A stretch of 64,000 nucleotides of DNA from Shewanella colwelliana ATCC 39565. Lineage in GTDB: Bacteria; Pseudomonadota; Gammaproteobacteria; Enterobacterales; Shewanellaceae. Below, in pieces: positions 28,492-38,281 of this stretch; position 1 is the first letter of the stretch, and each line of letters begins with the position of its first letter. The stretch is from contig NZ_JAEC01000007.1 in NCBI RefSeq assembly GCF_000518705.1, positions 162,473 through 226,472 on the forward strand, read 5' to 3'. The notes under the pieces were generated by a model. That model was not told the origin of the DNA. It searched no databases and saw only the letters and a list, made by a program, of their open reading frames with translations. A program made the translations under genes and the position numbers.

Positions 28492-28861
28492 TTCTAGGCG
28501 TTAGTCACTTGCGGCCATTACATGCTGCAGTACCAGTTTTAGATAGTCTAAGCAAAAAGGAGCGCATTGCACCTTTTTGCGTTCCTGCACTCGCTTCATC
28601 ATTTCAGTAACTGTATGTCATTTTTCTATTCTAAGCAGTCTATTAGCCTGCTTATCACCTCAACACTTTTGTGTTTCATCATTTTGACTGCGAGATTTTT
28701 TGTGATCTAGCACAACTTCTTTTAGCTCGATGGCGATCGCGATCACATAATGAGCTGTCGAGGGGGCAGTTTGGGTTGCGCGTTTAGATAATCTGGATTA
28801 GTTTGAACAAAAGTTTGGTGTGCAAACATTTGTTTGTTTAATTCTTATAGAGATCGCTCAA
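28492..28861. other. Intergenic region upstream of psuK
   Basis: This gap has a hairpin (GCAAAAAGG.GC / GC.CCTTTTTGC, 28552-28580) that may end the yaiI transcript, though no T tract follows. GGCGATCGCGATCACA at 28732-28747 has one perfect half (TCACA) and one poor half of a CRP site; it is a weak candidate for catabolite control of psuKG. I see no ORF. Confidence 0.35.
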
Positions 28862-29953
28862 ATGACTGAACGTGAATTAGAAATCTTAGCACTACTCAAG
28901 CAAGACCCGTTAATCGCTCAGCAAGACTTAGCCGACAAGCTAGGTATTAGTCGCTCTGCGGTAGCGGGACATATCATGAACTTAACCAACAAAGGCGTAA
29001 TTCGCGGCAAGGGCTATATCTTAGCGGAAAACCGTTATGCGGTGGTTATTGGCGGCGCCAACATGGATATTCTCGGTAGACCTGCGGCAAATCTTAGAGT
29101 TGGTGACTCAAACCCTGGTAGCGTCAGTTGTTCACCTGGCGGTGTCGGACGCAACATTGCTGAAAACCTCGCTAGATTAGGTTCCGATACCCGTTTGGTC
29201 ACGGCAGTGGGTAAAGATGCTTACGGGCAACAAATTATCGAGCATTGCCAACGTGCTGGCATCGATATGAAGAACACGTTACAACTTAACGATGCGTTAA
29301 CCTCAACCTACCTGTCAGTGCTAGACGGTGACAGTGATATGCATGTCGCAATTAATGACATGGCGATTTTAGAGCGACTCAGTGTCGACGTGCTGAAATC
29401 TCAACAAGCGATGTTAAAGCGTGCCGAGTTGATTATTGTTGATGCCAATCTTTCAGAAGCCGCGTTAGCGTATCTCTTAAGTAATTACGCCGAGATCCCT
29501 CTGTTTGTTGATACCGTTTCTTGCGCTAAAGCCACCAAGCTAAAACCTTACCTCAACGCTATCCATACGCTAAAGCCCAACCTTAAAGAAGCTGAACAGC
29601 TCTCAGGCATGGTTATCGAAAACTACAGCGAGCTTCCGGGTTTAGCCAACTGGTTTCATAACCAAGGGGTTGAGCGGATCTTTTTAAGCTTAGGTGCCGA
29701 CGGTGTCTTCTATAGCGAACCCAATGAACAAGCCTTAATTCCTGCAATGCCAGTTGCCATGGTAAATGCCAATGGTGCAGGGGATGCTTTTCTTGCTGGG
29801 CTTGCACACGGTTTTATTCAAGATTGGCCGACCAGAAAGTCAACCGAGTTTGCCATGGCGGCGGCTGTTGTTGCCTTGTCTGATCTGGCGACTATCAATC
29901 CAAATATGTCTGAAATATCTGTTAATCGAGTTATCAAGGAGTCTCTATGTTAG
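28862..29953 (+). CDS. psuK: Pseudouridine kinase with N-terminal winged HTH
   Basis: Residues 1-60 are a winged HTH ([20 protein letters not shown]). From residue 61 the PfkB/ribokinase fold follows: [12 protein letters not shown], the substrate-site [15 protein letters not shown] and the catalytic anion-hole motif [13 protein letters not shown] with its Asp. PsuK phosphorylates pseudouridine to PsiMP. The family commonly has this DNA-binding head. The start is ATG 28862; a GTG at 28820 would add 14 residues. The stop overlaps psuG, and the paired order confirms the call. Confidence 0.92.
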   Translation: MTERELEILALLKQDPLIAQQDLADKLGISRSAVAGHIMNLTNKGVIRGKGYILAENRYAVVIGGANMDILGRPAANLRVGDSNPGSVSCSPGGVGRNIAENLARLGSDTRLVTAVGKDAYGQQIIEHCQRAGIDMKNTLQLNDALTSTYLSVLDGDSDMHVAINDMAILERLSVDVLKSQQAMLKRAELIIVDANLSEAALAYLLSNYAEIPLFVDTVSCAKATKLKPYLNAIHTLKPNLKEAEQLSGMVIENYSELPGLANWFHNQGVERIFLSLGADGVFYSEPNEQALIPAMPVAMVNANGAGDAFLAGLAHGFIQDWPTRKSTEFAMAAAVVALSDLATINPNMSEISVNRVIKESLC

Positions 29954-30861
29954 CGCAGTACCTAGATATCAACCCTGAAGTTAAAGCGGCGCTGGATGCC
30001 GGACAACCTGTTGTGGCATTGGAATCAACCATTATTTCCCACGGCATGCCGTACCCACAAAATGTTGAAACGGCACGTAAAGTTGAACAGATCATCCGTG
30101 ACAATGGCGCCATTCCTGCGACGATTGCTATCTTAAAAGGTCGACTCAAGGTGGGCATGACCCATGACGAGATTGAGTATTTAGGTAAAGCGGGCCAAGC
30201 GGTCATTAAAACTAGCCGCCGTGATATTCCGTTTATTGTGGCCAAGCAAGCCGATGGCGCAACCACAGTGGCCTCGACCATGATTTTAGCGGACATGGCA
30301 GGTATTAAAGTGTTTGCTACTGGTGGTATTGGTGGTGTGCACCGTGGAGCGCAGCAAACCTTTGATATCTCAGCTGATCTACAAGAGCTGGCTAATACAG
30401 ATGTTGCCGTAGTGTGCGCTGGTGCTAAATCGATATTGGATATTGGTTTAACCCTTGAGTATTTAGAAACCCAAGGCGTGCCAGTGGTCGGTTATCGAAC
30501 TGATACCTTGCCCGCGTTCTACACGTGTGAGAGTGACTTTGGTGTTGATTACCGTTTGGATGAGCCAAAGCAGATTGCGGCGGCAATGGCGGCAAAATGG
30601 CAGATGGGCTTGAAAGGCGGTGTGGTGGTTGCCAATCCTATTCCTGCTCAGTTCGCATTGGACAAAGCGATGATCGATCAGGTGATTAAAGATGCGGTTG
30701 CCGAGATGGACAGTAATGGGATTTCTGGTAAAGCCTCAACGCCATTCCTGTTAGCCAAAGTGGCTGAAAAAACCGAAGGTAGTAGCTTAGCTGCGAACAT
30801 TGAGCTGGTATTTAATAATGCCAAGTTGGCCGCGCAAATCGCCTGTGAATACCATAGTTAA
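29947..30861 (+). CDS. psuG: Pseudouridine-5'-phosphate glycosidase
   Basis: The protein is 304 residues long, as usual. Family blocks include [16 protein letters not shown] near the start, [13 protein letters not shown] in the middle and a [14 protein letters not shown] near the end. It splits PsiMP into uracil and ribose 5-phosphate in a reversible, manganese-dependent reaction. It overlaps the end of psuK by seven bases, so the two steps of pseudouridine breakdown are coupled. A strong terminator follows. Confidence 0.95.
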   Translation: MLAQYLDINPEVKAALDAGQPVVALESTIISHGMPYPQNVETARKVEQIIRDNGAIPATIAILKGRLKVGMTHDEIEYLGKAGQAVIKTSRRDIPFIVAKQADGATTVASTMILADMAGIKVFATGGIGGVHRGAQQTFDISADLQELANTDVAVVCAGAKSILDIGLTLEYLETQGVPVVGYRTDTLPAFYTCESDFGVDYRLDEPKQIAAAMAAKWQMGLKGGVVVANPIPAQFALDKAMIDQVIKDAVAEMDSNGISGKASTPFLLAKVAEKTEGSSLAANIELVFNNAKLAAQIACEYHS

Positions 30862-30886
30862 CGAGATTAATGTTTAATTGCTTTCT

Positions 30887-30913
30887 AAAATAGCGCCTCA
30901 GGGCGCTATTTTT
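30887..30913 (+). terminator. Rho-independent terminator after psuG
   Basis: A ten-base stem, AAATAGCGCC (30888-30897) with GGCGCTATTT (30902-30911), is followed by T. The left arm begins with an A run, so it may also work in reverse. Confidence 0.85.
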
Positions 30914-31031
30914 GTTTATCGTAAGCACTTTTTTAAACTAACCTTTAAAATTAGTAATCTAATCAAGTCTTTGGTCGTTATTTTTCTGTAATTTTGTTAT
31001 CATTTTGTAAATTGTTGTGCCAGGACTCAAT

Positions 31032-32261
31032 ATGGATCCCCAAGTCATTGAAATTAAAGATTTCGTCTCTTTTACCTTAGCGATTATTGCGCTATTTATC
31101 GGTAAGCATATTATTTCTCGTTATGAATTGCTGCGTAAGTACAGTATTCCTGAGCCCGTCGTGGGTGGCTTTGCCTGTGCGGCGATAGTCGGCATCCTTT
31201 ACTACGGGTTTGACCTGCAGGTCGAATTTAATCTCGATGTTCGTGATATTTTGCTGTTGTACTTTTTTGCCGGTATTGGGCTTAAAGCTGATATAGCTAC
31301 CCTATTAAAGGGCGGTAAGCCTTTATTGATTCTATTGTTGCTCTCTTCAAGCTTTATCTTTATTCAAAACGTTATGGGCGTTAGTGTTGCAACCCTGTTT
31401 GGCCTCGATCCCAAGGCGGGATTAATGTCTGGGTCAATAGCGCTCATTGGAGGTGTGGGAACCGCAATGGCCTGGACGCCTACATTTGTTGAGGAGTTGG
31501 GGATTGCCAATGCGGCCGAGTTGGGGATTGCATCCAACACCCTAGGTTTAATTGCGGCGTGTGTGATTGGTGGTCCCATTGCAGCGTATTTAATGAAACG
31601 TCACAACCTTAAAGCCAGCGGTAATGATGAGCTCGATATCGGTACCAGTCATCAAGAGAGTAGCCAGCATCTACAGGTTGATTACTTTGGTGTATTGCGG
31701 GCCTGGTTGTGGCTCAATGTTACGCTTATTATGGGCTATTTCATTGATATTGGATTAGCCGAACTAGGGCTTAAGTTACCCATGTTTGTGAGCTGTTTGC
31801 TGGCGGGTATTATCATTGGTAACCTTGGGCGCTTATATCTTGAGCACAAAGGCCGAGAGAAAAGCGCCTATGTTATTGAAGCGAGTCGCGGCTTAACGCT
31901 GATCCAAGATATCTGTTTGGGGATGTTTTTAACCATGGCGTTGATGAGCTTGAAAATCTGGGAGCTCGAAGGCAGTTTGCTGTATATCTCTACGGTAATG
32001 GGCTTACAGGTAGTCATATCAGTGGTTTTTACCATCTTTGTGGTGTTTCGTGCCATGGGTAAAGATTATGAATCTGCAGTGATCTGTTCAGGTTTTGGCG
32101 GTGTCACATTAGGCTCAACGGCCACGGCGATTGTCAACATGACGGCGGTGACACAGCAATATGGCGCCGCGCACCGAGCCTTTATTATTGTGCCACTGGT
32201 GTGTGGGTTCTTTATTGATATCATCAACGCGATGATCATCAATCTGTTTGTTAATTTCTAA
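31032..32261 (+). CDS. gltS: Sodium/glutamate symporter
   Basis: About twelve hydrophobic segments in 409 residues, in two inverted halves. The GltS features are visible: SIPEPVVGGFACA in the N-half, GGVGTAMAWTPTF in the first re-entrant region and GFGGVTLGSTATAIVNMT in the second. It imports glutamate with sodium, which suits an organism with a sodium-pumping NQR. AGGA stands six bases before ATG 31032; the GTG at 31017 is rejected. A terminator separates it from psuG. Confidence 0.9.
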   Translation: MDPQVIEIKDFVSFTLAIIALFIGKHIISRYELLRKYSIPEPVVGGFACAAIVGILYYGFDLQVEFNLDVRDILLLYFFAGIGLKADIATLLKGGKPLLILLLLSSSFIFIQNVMGVSVATLFGLDPKAGLMSGSIALIGGVGTAMAWTPTFVEELGIANAAELGIASNTLGLIAACVIGGPIAAYLMKRHNLKASGNDELDIGTSHQESSQHLQVDYFGVLRAWLWLNVTLIMGYFIDIGLAELGLKLPMFVSCLLAGIIIGNLGRLYLEHKGREKSAYVIEASRGLTLIQDICLGMFLTMALMSLKIWELEGSLLYISTVMGLQVVISVVFTIFVVFRAMGKDYESAVICSGFGGVTLGSTATAIVNMTAVTQQYGAAHRAFIIVPLVCGFFIDIINAMIINLFVNF

Positions 32262-32280
32262 GGTTTTTTACGGGCGGCGT

Positions 32281-32309
32281 TAAGAGGGAGAGTCATCTCC
32301 CTCTTATTG
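32281..32309. terminator. Bidirectional terminator between gltS and NUDIX gene
   Basis: A perfect 11-bp stem: TAAGAGGGAGA (32281-32291), loop GTCA, TCTCCCTCTTA (32296-32306). It lies between two convergent stops and serves both. Confidence 0.75.
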
Positions 32310-32312
32310 ACA

Positions 32313-32843
32313 TCATAATAGTTGTTGGATGATCTGCTTTAACAAGTAAGTTTCGCGCTCTATCGACATCCCTTTCTTCTCGCTATGGGCCATGGTGTGC
32401 TCATTGTGACGGATCGCATCATGGATATTTATCCACACAGGGCGCATGCCGTTTTGAATCTCGTGGGCTTCAAGTCGCGTCTCTTTGAGTGTTTCATCTA
32501 TGGTGCACACAAAGCAAAATGACTCCATATGTACAAAGTCAAAATTGTCTTTGTACCAAGGACGAAACTCTTCATAGCGCCCAAACTCTGCCACAATATT
32601 AATATTGTGCGCGCCAGTTTCCTCTTCGAGTTCACGGATTAATCCTTGGCGAATATCTTCGCCTTCATCCACTCCGCCGCCAGGAATACTGTAATCATGG
32701 TAGCGCTCGGTGTAGAGTATGAGGATCGCTTCGCCTTTAATAATAATGCCGCGTGCAGCTTGGCGATGAAACCCTCTCCCTACAAGAGCTTGGCGGTGCT
32801 CAGCATTGAGCGCAGGGTGGATGGTCGATTTTAATAGGCGCAT
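32313..32843 (-). CDS. NUDIX hydrolase
   Basis: The Nudix box is complete: GGVDEGEDIRQGLIRELEEE then TGA, matching G-x5-E-x7-R-E-U-x-E-E-x-G-U. The flanking YHDYSIPGGG strand fits. The protein is 176 residues and hydrolyses a nucleoside-diphosphate-linked compound or similar; the exact substrate cannot be told. The leading ATG is 32843. It stands 46 bases downstream of the TrmK-like gene on the same strand. Confidence 0.9.
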   Translation of the reverse strand: MRLLKSTIHPALNAEHRQALVGRGFHRQAARGIIIKGEAILILYTERYHDYSIPGGGVDEGEDIRQGLIRELEEETGAHNINIVAEFGRYEEFRPWYKDNFDFVHMESFCFVCTIDETLKETRLEAHEIQNGMRPVWINIHDAIRHNEHTMAHSEKKGMSIERETYLLKQIIQQLL

Positions 32844-32889
32844 GAAGTCTATCGCTTGGTAAAGGGCGCAAGTATACGCAAAAAGTAAA

Positions 32890-33591
32890 TTATTGTTGAG
32901 GGGTTAATGCTTGGTAAGCACTAATCGCCTCGCGAAGTATGGCAGCGTGTGTCTCATCTGTAGCGCCTTTAATCGCGAGACAATAATGGTTCAGCAGCCG
33001 AGTAAGGTAGTGTTGGTTGATGTCGGTATTGTGGTGTGACCATATTTTGTCGCCCACGAGTGAAACAGGCGTTGTGGCGTCACTCGACAGGTGCAGTACT
33101 TCGTAGAAACGTTTGTTTTCAGTGATTAAGTGCTCATTAACTAAGCCTAGCGTTAGCGACGAGAGCGCTTCCCTTAACTGATAGGTATGGTGAACAGGGC
33201 AGAGAATAAACTCCACACTTTGGCCGATAGCCAAGGCGTGTTGCTGTATCGCCTTAACAAAGCTTGCAGTGAGTTCACCACCCACTCCTGCAATAATCAC
33301 TAATTGAGGAGACTGACTGCGGTATTGTGCCAAAGGCAGCTTGTGAACGTCGTGACAGTGAACATGCCATGTTTGCTGTGATAAAGCGGTCAAGGGATAG
33401 AACTGCTCAAGCTTTGCAATCAAGGTATTGGTGATAGATGGCACAATATCGACAAAATGTATGGCATCGCATCGCCCTTGTTTAAGCAAGGTGGCACCTA
33501 GCAAGCCATGATCGCAACAGCAATCCCAAATATGGCTATAGCGGCCTTCTATCATGCTGGCGATAGTCTGTAAGCGTTGACTTAATTTCAA
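32890..33591 (-). CDS. TrmK-family tRNA (adenine-N1)-methyltransferase-like protein
   Basis: The N-terminus fits the DUF633/TrmK family: LSQRLQTIASMI, then the SAM-binding IWDCCCDHGLLGATLL and later VIIAGVGGELTASFV. The C-terminal helical part is present. TrmK in Bacillus methylates A22 of tRNA; the gammaproteobacterial relatives are less well characterised. It lies 36 bases after the Rossmann-fold gene on the same strand, in a likely four-gene run. Confidence 0.85.
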   Translation of the reverse strand: MKLSQRLQTIASMIEGRYSHIWDCCCDHGLLGATLLKQGRCDAIHFVDIVPSITNTLIAKLEQFYPLTALSQQTWHVHCHDVHKLPLAQYRSQSPQLVIIAGVGGELTASFVKAIQQHALAIGQSVEFILCPVHHTYQLREALSSLTLGLVNEHLITENKRFYEVLHLSSDATTPVSLVGDKIWSHHNTDINQHYLTRLLNHYCLAIKGATDETHAAILREAISAYQALTPQQ

Positions 33592-33627
33592 TCGTGTGGA
33601 CTCTGGTTAATCTGTGTGGCACTAAAA

Positions 33628-34317
33628 TTACTGGGTAGGCTTGCAGGTGTTTGCGTTGGCTAATGCCAGCATGGCAGCGTTATCTATGGTTGTTGCGTAG
33701 GAGCCGCTACCGGTATGGATATTAGCACTAAAGTGCACAATGGCCTCGGCGACTTGAACAGCATGAATAGGGCGATACTTTGCCCACTGACCAAACATAA
33801 AAGGGGCGAGTAGCGGCAGGAGTGTTTGGCCTATATCTTCGGCCAAGCGACTCTGCTTGCGTTTACCTAACAATAAACTTGGCTGAAAGCACTGCAGCTG
33901 TTTTTGGCCGTCATGGGCCCACTGCTGCAGTGCAACTTCAGTCTCTCCTTTAACGCGGTTATAGAACACCTTGCTATTGGCATCGGCACCTAAGGCGGTT
34001 ACCACGGCGCTGTATTTTGCGTCGCACAAGGTGACGAAGTCGATTGCGCCCCGCTGATCGACTGCAACAAAAGCTGCTTGGCTGCCCGCTTGTTTAATGG
34101 TGGTGCCTAACGTGCAAAAGCTATGGTCAATAGCAAAGGGCGGCGTTAACAGAGGTAATTGATTTAGCCTAGTCGCGGTAAATACTAGGCTTGGGTGGAT
34201 CAGTGCTGGCGGCGTTCTGCCAAGCACCCAAATATGACGGTAGCGACCGCAATCAATCAGTTTTTGCAATAAGTGTTGGCCAACCAGTCCGGTTGCGCCA
34301 ATGATGGCAGCATTCAT
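33628..34317 (-). CDS. NAD(P)H-binding Rossmann-fold protein (HTATIP2-like)
   Basis: The dinucleotide-binding GATGLVGQHLLQKL lies at residues 7-20. A conserved FCTLGTTIKQAGSQAAFVAV block and a YNRVKGETE region (with the SDR-type Y-x-x-x-K) follow. This pattern is that of the HTATIP2/YwnB-like atypical SDRs. The 229-residue length is usual. The substrate is unknown. It begins twelve bases after the stop of the zinc-finger gene. Confidence 0.82.
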   Translation of the reverse strand: MNAAIIGATGLVGQHLLQKLIDCGRYRHIWVLGRTPPALIHPSLVFTATRLNQLPLLTPPFAIDHSFCTLGTTIKQAGSQAAFVAVDQRGAIDFVTLCDAKYSAVVTALGADANSKVFYNRVKGETEVALQQWAHDGQKQLQCFQPSLLLGKRKQSRLAEDIGQTLLPLLAPFMFGQWAKYRPIHAVQVAEAIVHFSANIHTGSGSYATTIDNAAMLALANANTCKPTQ

Positions 34318-34329
34318 CTCACGTACTCG

Positions 34330-34581
34330 TTAAATAATCAGATCCATTTCAAGTTGGATATCAGTACACCCTTTTTTGCAAAATACTCCATATTGGCCTG
34401 TTTGTGCTTTTTCTGTGGGCACAACCAAATGCAGGGGTTGGTGACATGTCTCACACATGACGGTGTTACCTTTGAATAAGCGCTTAATCAGGTTTTTCTG
34501 ATCATTAAATGATTTAGCTGTGGTTTTATTGATGGCGGAAAAGTCTAGTTTTTGGGTTTTGTTGGCTGCGCTATCTGTCAT
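34330..34581 (-). CDS. Small putative zinc-binding protein, 83 aa
   Basis: The C-terminal half has two Cys pairs: VMCETCHQPL and, 20 residues on, VFCKKGCTDIQLEMDL. This looks like a small zinc ribbon. The N-terminal 40 residues are polar and Lys/Asn-rich. It is the first gene of a run of four on the minus strand, 12 bases before the next, so it is probably translated. I do not recognise the family. Confidence 0.65.
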   Translation of the reverse strand: MTDSAANKTQKLDFSAINKTTAKSFNDQKNLIKRLFKGNTVMCETCHQPLHLVVPTEKAQTGQYGVFCKKGCTDIQLEMDLII

Positions 34582-34776
34582 TGTTTAGGTCGCTGTAATA
34601 CACATGATGTCGTTAGTATATCAGTGTTGCTGGCAGGCAACAGGGATTCTAAGGGGAGATCAATAATTTCCACCCGAGTTGCTTATTAATTCATCAGCAA
34701 GTGGAGCTTTAGGGGGGAGGTAGCCCCAATTTCCGTTTTGCCACAGACGGCATAACTGCTGCTATGCTTTACAAAG

Positions 34777-35526
34777 ATGAATATCAATAATCAATGGACG
34801 TTTAATACCATGGGTCATCCAATGGGCTATGTTGCCGCATTTATTTGCCTTGGTGCGTTAATCGCGCCTTCCGCGCTCGTGGCTGCTAAGGCGGAACTAA
34901 AGGTTATTGCCATTGACTATCCGCCATTTACTACAGAGAACATCGAGGGGGACAACGGTATTGCTTTTAGACTGTTACAACAGGCACTGTCCGACAGTGA
35001 GTTAAGGGTAAACCCCGACATCTACTCAACAGCAAGAGCGCACAAATTAATCCGTACCGGGCACTGGTGTGCCAGTTTTTACCCGCCGAAAGAAGCCTCC
35101 GAGCAATTGGTCAATATTCCATTAGCAGAGCAACCTATTAAGCTTGGGTTATATCGTAAGCGTCAAGAAGGCCCGTTTCGTTGGGATGACTTAAGGGAGC
35201 TAAGTGGATCGCAAGTGGCCTATCTGCGCGCAGTTGCGAGAGATGGTATTGGGTTAGATATGACCAACGCAGGGTTGGTTATCTTTAATGTTGAATCGGT
35301 AAGGCAGGGCTTGCAACTCTTGGCTAAAGGGAGAGTCGATTATGCGTTTGCCGATAATGTATCGGGAGCCATCATACTTAATGAGCTTGGCTTAGATACC
35401 AATGATTATCAATTTTCACAGAATCTGTTTCGCGCACTCCCCATGGGAATTTGGCTGAATCTTTCTTGTGAGCAAGCTTTAAAAGCTCACCAAGTGCTTA
35501 CCCAACGAGGACAGGGCATCCAGTAA
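34777..35526 (+). CDS. Periplasmic substrate-binding-like protein (SBP_bac_3 type)
   Basis: A signal sequence (MGYVAAFICLGALIAPSALVAA) is followed by KVIAIDYPPFTTENIEGDNG, the opening of amino-acid-type binding proteins, then a two-lobe pattern ending in GRVDYAFADNVSGAI. No transporter permease lies nearby, so it may be an orphan sensor or binding protein. Several Shewanella genomes have many such orphans. The ATG at 34777 is used; ATG 34810 (MGHPMGY) is possible. Ligand unknown. Confidence 0.78.
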   Translation: MNINNQWTFNTMGHPMGYVAAFICLGALIAPSALVAAKAELKVIAIDYPPFTTENIEGDNGIAFRLLQQALSDSELRVNPDIYSTARAHKLIRTGHWCASFYPPKEASEQLVNIPLAEQPIKLGLYRKRQEGPFRWDDLRELSGSQVAYLRAVARDGIGLDMTNAGLVIFNVESVRQGLQLLAKGRVDYAFADNVSGAIILNELGLDTNDYQFSQNLFRALPMGIWLNLSCEQALKAHQVLTQRGQGIQ

Positions 35527-35819
35527 TTGCCCTGTAGGTTCAGCGACGCTTTTATCAACCTGACGTGCCATAGTGCTCGACTCAGTGTCATCTAATCCAA
35601 CCTCATTTTCAATCTAGGCTTAATATGTACGCCTGTGCAACATATGTTTAATTTTTGTTAAATGCTTGTTGCCTTATGGTTGCTGTGGTAGGTTTTCTCT
35701 TGTTGTGTAGTCGCAAACGCCAAAAATGGTCGCAAAGGAAGTTAGATGTATCGTGGCATTTGCAGATGAAAATCAAAATAAATAACTCTAAACATAAAAA
35801 ATATAATGGAGAGACTTTT

Positions 35820-37643
35820 ATGAAGTTAACCAAATTGGCAAGTGCAGTAATGGCGTTAAGCGTTGGCATCTCAACACAAGCTTTTGCTGACGATGATCGT
35901 TATGTCATTCAGGTTGAAAATGGCAAAAAAGGTGTGGTTAAAGCACTGGCCAAAAAATTAGGTGCTCAAGTTCATGTTGATGGCAATGGGTTTATCGCCG
36001 CAACTTTTAGTGGTAAGGACCTAGCAACAGTTAAGGGCTTACTTAACAATCCTCACGTTAAGCTAGTCGAAGCTGACCAGCGTCGTCATCTAATGGGCTT
36101 TAGCGATACTAAAGATGCAGACCCAAGCAATCAGATAACACCTTACGCTGTATTTCAATCACAAGCTGATCAAGTTAACTTTAATAGCGCTGCAGGCATG
36201 AAAGTTTGTGTGATCGATTCAGGCTTAGATGCTTCAAACCAAGATTTTGTATGGAATAACATTACTGGCGACAACGATTCGGGTACCGGTAACTGGAACG
36301 AGAACGGTGGTCCACACGGCACTCACGTTGCGGGTACGATTGGCGCTGCTGACAACAATATAGGTGTTGTGGGTATGGCGCCTGGCGTCGATATGCATAT
36401 TATTAAAGTATTCAATGCCGAAGGCTGGGGTTACTCGTCTGATTTAGCCCATGCGACAAACTTATGTAGTGCTGCTGGTGCTAACATCATTAGCATGAGT
36501 TTAGGTGGCGGCGGTTCAAACTCTATTGAATCTAATGCATTTCAATCATTTGTTGATGCGGGTGGCTTAGTGGTTGCCGCAGCAGGTAACGACGGTAACA
36601 ACGTACGCTCTTACCCAGCAGGCTATCCATCAGTCATGATGGTTGGTGCAAACGATGCGAACAACAACATTGCAGACTTCTCACAGTTCCCATCTTGTAT
36701 TTCAGGCCGTGGTAAGCGTGCGACAGCAGATGAGTATAGCTGTGTTGAGGTGACAGCGGGTGGTGTTGATACGTTATCGACCTATCCAGCAGGTATGGCG
36801 ACTTCATCGAGCTTAGTTGCAGATGGGGCATACTTTGCCAGCAGCGCTATGGAAAACGCAGGTACGGTAAGTGGGACTCTGTATTACATGGGCACAGCCG
36901 AGGGCACAGATGCTGGTGCTAATGGCAATGTGTGTTTAATCGACCGCGGCGTTATCTCTTTCCATGACAAAGTGGCTAACTGTGAAAACTCTGGCGGTAT
37001 CGGGGCTATCATAGTTAATAATGAGCCAGGCATGTTGTATGGCACCTTAGGCGATACCAATGCAACGAGTATTCCAGCTGTGGGCGCCGCGCAGGAAGAT
37101 CAAGCAACACTGCTTGCAGCATCAAGTGCGACTATTGATATTGGTGCATCTGATTATGGCTTTATGAGCGGTACTTCAATGGCAACCCCAGCGGTATCGG
37201 GTATTGCAGCCTTAGTTTGGTCTAACCATAACGAATGTACAGGTAGCGAGATCTGTGAAGCGCTTAAAGCAACCGCTCTTGATGGCGGTGCAGCAGGTAA
37301 TGATGTCTACTTCGGTTACGGCATTGTTCAGGCGGCTGCGGCTGATGCGTACCTAACGGCCAATGGTTGTGCGGGTGGCGACAATGGCGGTGGAACCGGT
37401 GGTGATTTCTCTATTTCTGCTAATGGGTATAAAAGTAAGGGTGTGAAGATGGTTGATTTAACCTTCTCTGGCGCAGCGGGTGCAAGTGTTGATGTTTACC
37501 GCAACAGCAGTAAGATTGCCACGACTTCAGCGAGCACCACCTATACCGATACCATTAGCGGTAAAGGCGGCGGAACTTACACTTACAAAGCGTGTGATGC
37601 TGGGACTTCGACCTGTACTGCTGATGTGACTGTTGTCTTCTAA
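35820..37643 (+). CDS. Secreted S8 subtilisin-like serine protease with PA insert
   Basis: Order of parts in 607 residues: a signal peptide (LASAVMALSVGISTQAFA), an inhibitor-type propeptide to about residue 95, and the peptidase S8 domain. The catalytic triad is readable as D133 (CVIDSGLDA), H166 (GPHGTHVAG) and S453 (GTSMATPAV). A PA domain is inserted between the His and Ser blocks (about 310-430). A Gly/Asp linker (GGDNGGGTGG) leads to an Ig-like C-terminal domain. ATG 35820 follows GGAGAG; the frame is open further upstream but with no signal peptide there. It is exported. Confidence 0.93.
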   Translation: MKLTKLASAVMALSVGISTQAFADDDRYVIQVENGKKGVVKALAKKLGAQVHVDGNGFIAATFSGKDLATVKGLLNNPHVKLVEADQRRHLMGFSDTKDADPSNQITPYAVFQSQADQVNFNSAAGMKVCVIDSGLDASNQDFVWNNITGDNDSGTGNWNENGGPHGTHVAGTIGAADNNIGVVGMAPGVDMHIIKVFNAEGWGYSSDLAHATNLCSAAGANIISMSLGGGGSNSIESNAFQSFVDAGGLVVAAAGNDGNNVRSYPAGYPSVMMVGANDANNNIADFSQFPSCISGRGKRATADEYSCVEVTAGGVDTLSTYPAGMATSSSLVADGAYFASSAMENAGTVSGTLYYMGTAEGTDAGANGNVCLIDRGVISFHDKVANCENSGGIGAIIVNNEPGMLYGTLGDTNATSIPAVGAAQEDQATLLAASSATIDIGASDYGFMSGTSMATPAVSGIAALVWSNHNECTGSEICEALKATALDGGAAGNDVYFGYGIVQAAAADAYLTANGCAGGDNGGGTGGDFSISANGYKSKGVKMVDLTFSGAAGASVDVYRNSSKIATTSASTTYTDTISGKGGGTYTYKACDAGTSTCTADVTVVF

Positions 37644-37684
37644 ATCAAGATGGTTAGCCGCACACTTATGTTGAGTGGCAAATG

Positions 37685-37712
37685 AAAAAACGCAGCCTAG
37701 GCTGCGTTTTTT
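37685..37712. terminator. Terminator after the subtilase gene
   Basis: AAAAAACGCAGCC (37685-37697), two-base centre TA, then GGCTGCGTTTTTT (37700-37712). It is nearly the same as those at 51543 and 56607. Confidence 0.88.
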
Positions 37713-37766
37713 AATGCTTATGCGTGTGAACTTCGCGGTTCATAGGAGCTGTTAAAGTGTTCGTCG

Positions 37767-37949
37767 TCAGCCTTTGCTTAATTTCGATTGTAGATCGCGT
37801 TCAACAATCTCTAATGCTGCCAGTGCGACGGCGGGGGCTATACCGTGGGTTTCTAGCAGGTAAATGAGATCAACGGCTAACTTAACTTCATCGCTTGCTT
37901 GATTAAGACCACTATCCGCGGTTTCGCTGTTATCTGATTGCTGTGTCAT
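37767..37949 (-). CDS. rsmS: RsmS/YbaM-family (DUF2496) protein
   Basis: The core SDEVKLAVDLIYLLETHG followed by APAVALAALEIVERDL is the RsmS/YbaM signature. RsmS acts on secondary metabolism and virulence in Pectobacterium by an unclear route. I start it at ATG 37949 (MTQQSDN), which has AGAGGA five bases before it; the frame is open to 38003, but those 18 residues do not fit. It is about 60 residues, as usual. Confidence 0.85.
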   Translation of the reverse strand: MTQQSDNSETADSGLNQASDEVKLAVDLIYLLETHGIAPAVALAALEIVERDLQSKLSKG

Positions 37950-38140
37950 ATCGTCCTCTATTTCTATCGCGTCGATTTTTACACAGCTCACCAGCATGAA
38001 CAAGTGACTTGCTCACTTTGAATCGCCACTAAGTTACTCGCCAGAGACTCGATACTCTAACGTGTTTTTGTCCAAAAACGATTTAACTTTTGATTGCCAA
38101 GTGATACGAACAAGGCTAAATCGGAGAGAAATATAAGTCG

Positions 38141-38281
38141 GTGTAGGTATGGCGGTGGGGATTACCGCATGGCCGCTCTCTGACATCCATATCATCGCGG
38201 CATTTGTGAATCCATTCACGTCAGATGCCACCGTCGTGCGTATAGGGATATACTTGCAGCGTTCCACCGAAATACCTACAC
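38141..38281. repeat. Hairpin-rich intergenic element with short terminal inverted repeats
   Basis: GTGTAGGTAT (38141-38150) and ATACCTACAC (38272-38281) are exact inverted ends, continuing imperfectly (CGGTGG / CCACCG). Inside are the palindromes GTGAATCCATTCAC and GTATAGGGATATAC. The open frames in both strands here have no ribosome binding sites and I take them as non-coding. Similar motifs lie at 61731-61814 (ACGGTGGCATC is shared). This looks like a Shewanella-type palindromic intergenic repeat; a non-autonomous transposon is an alternative. The rest of 37950-38550 holds nothing I can name. Confidence 0.55.

Noticed and set aside
28681..28747. TGTGATCTAGCACA as a CRP site
   Set aside because: The spacer between the half sites is too short for CRP; only the weak site at 28732-28747 is worth a note.
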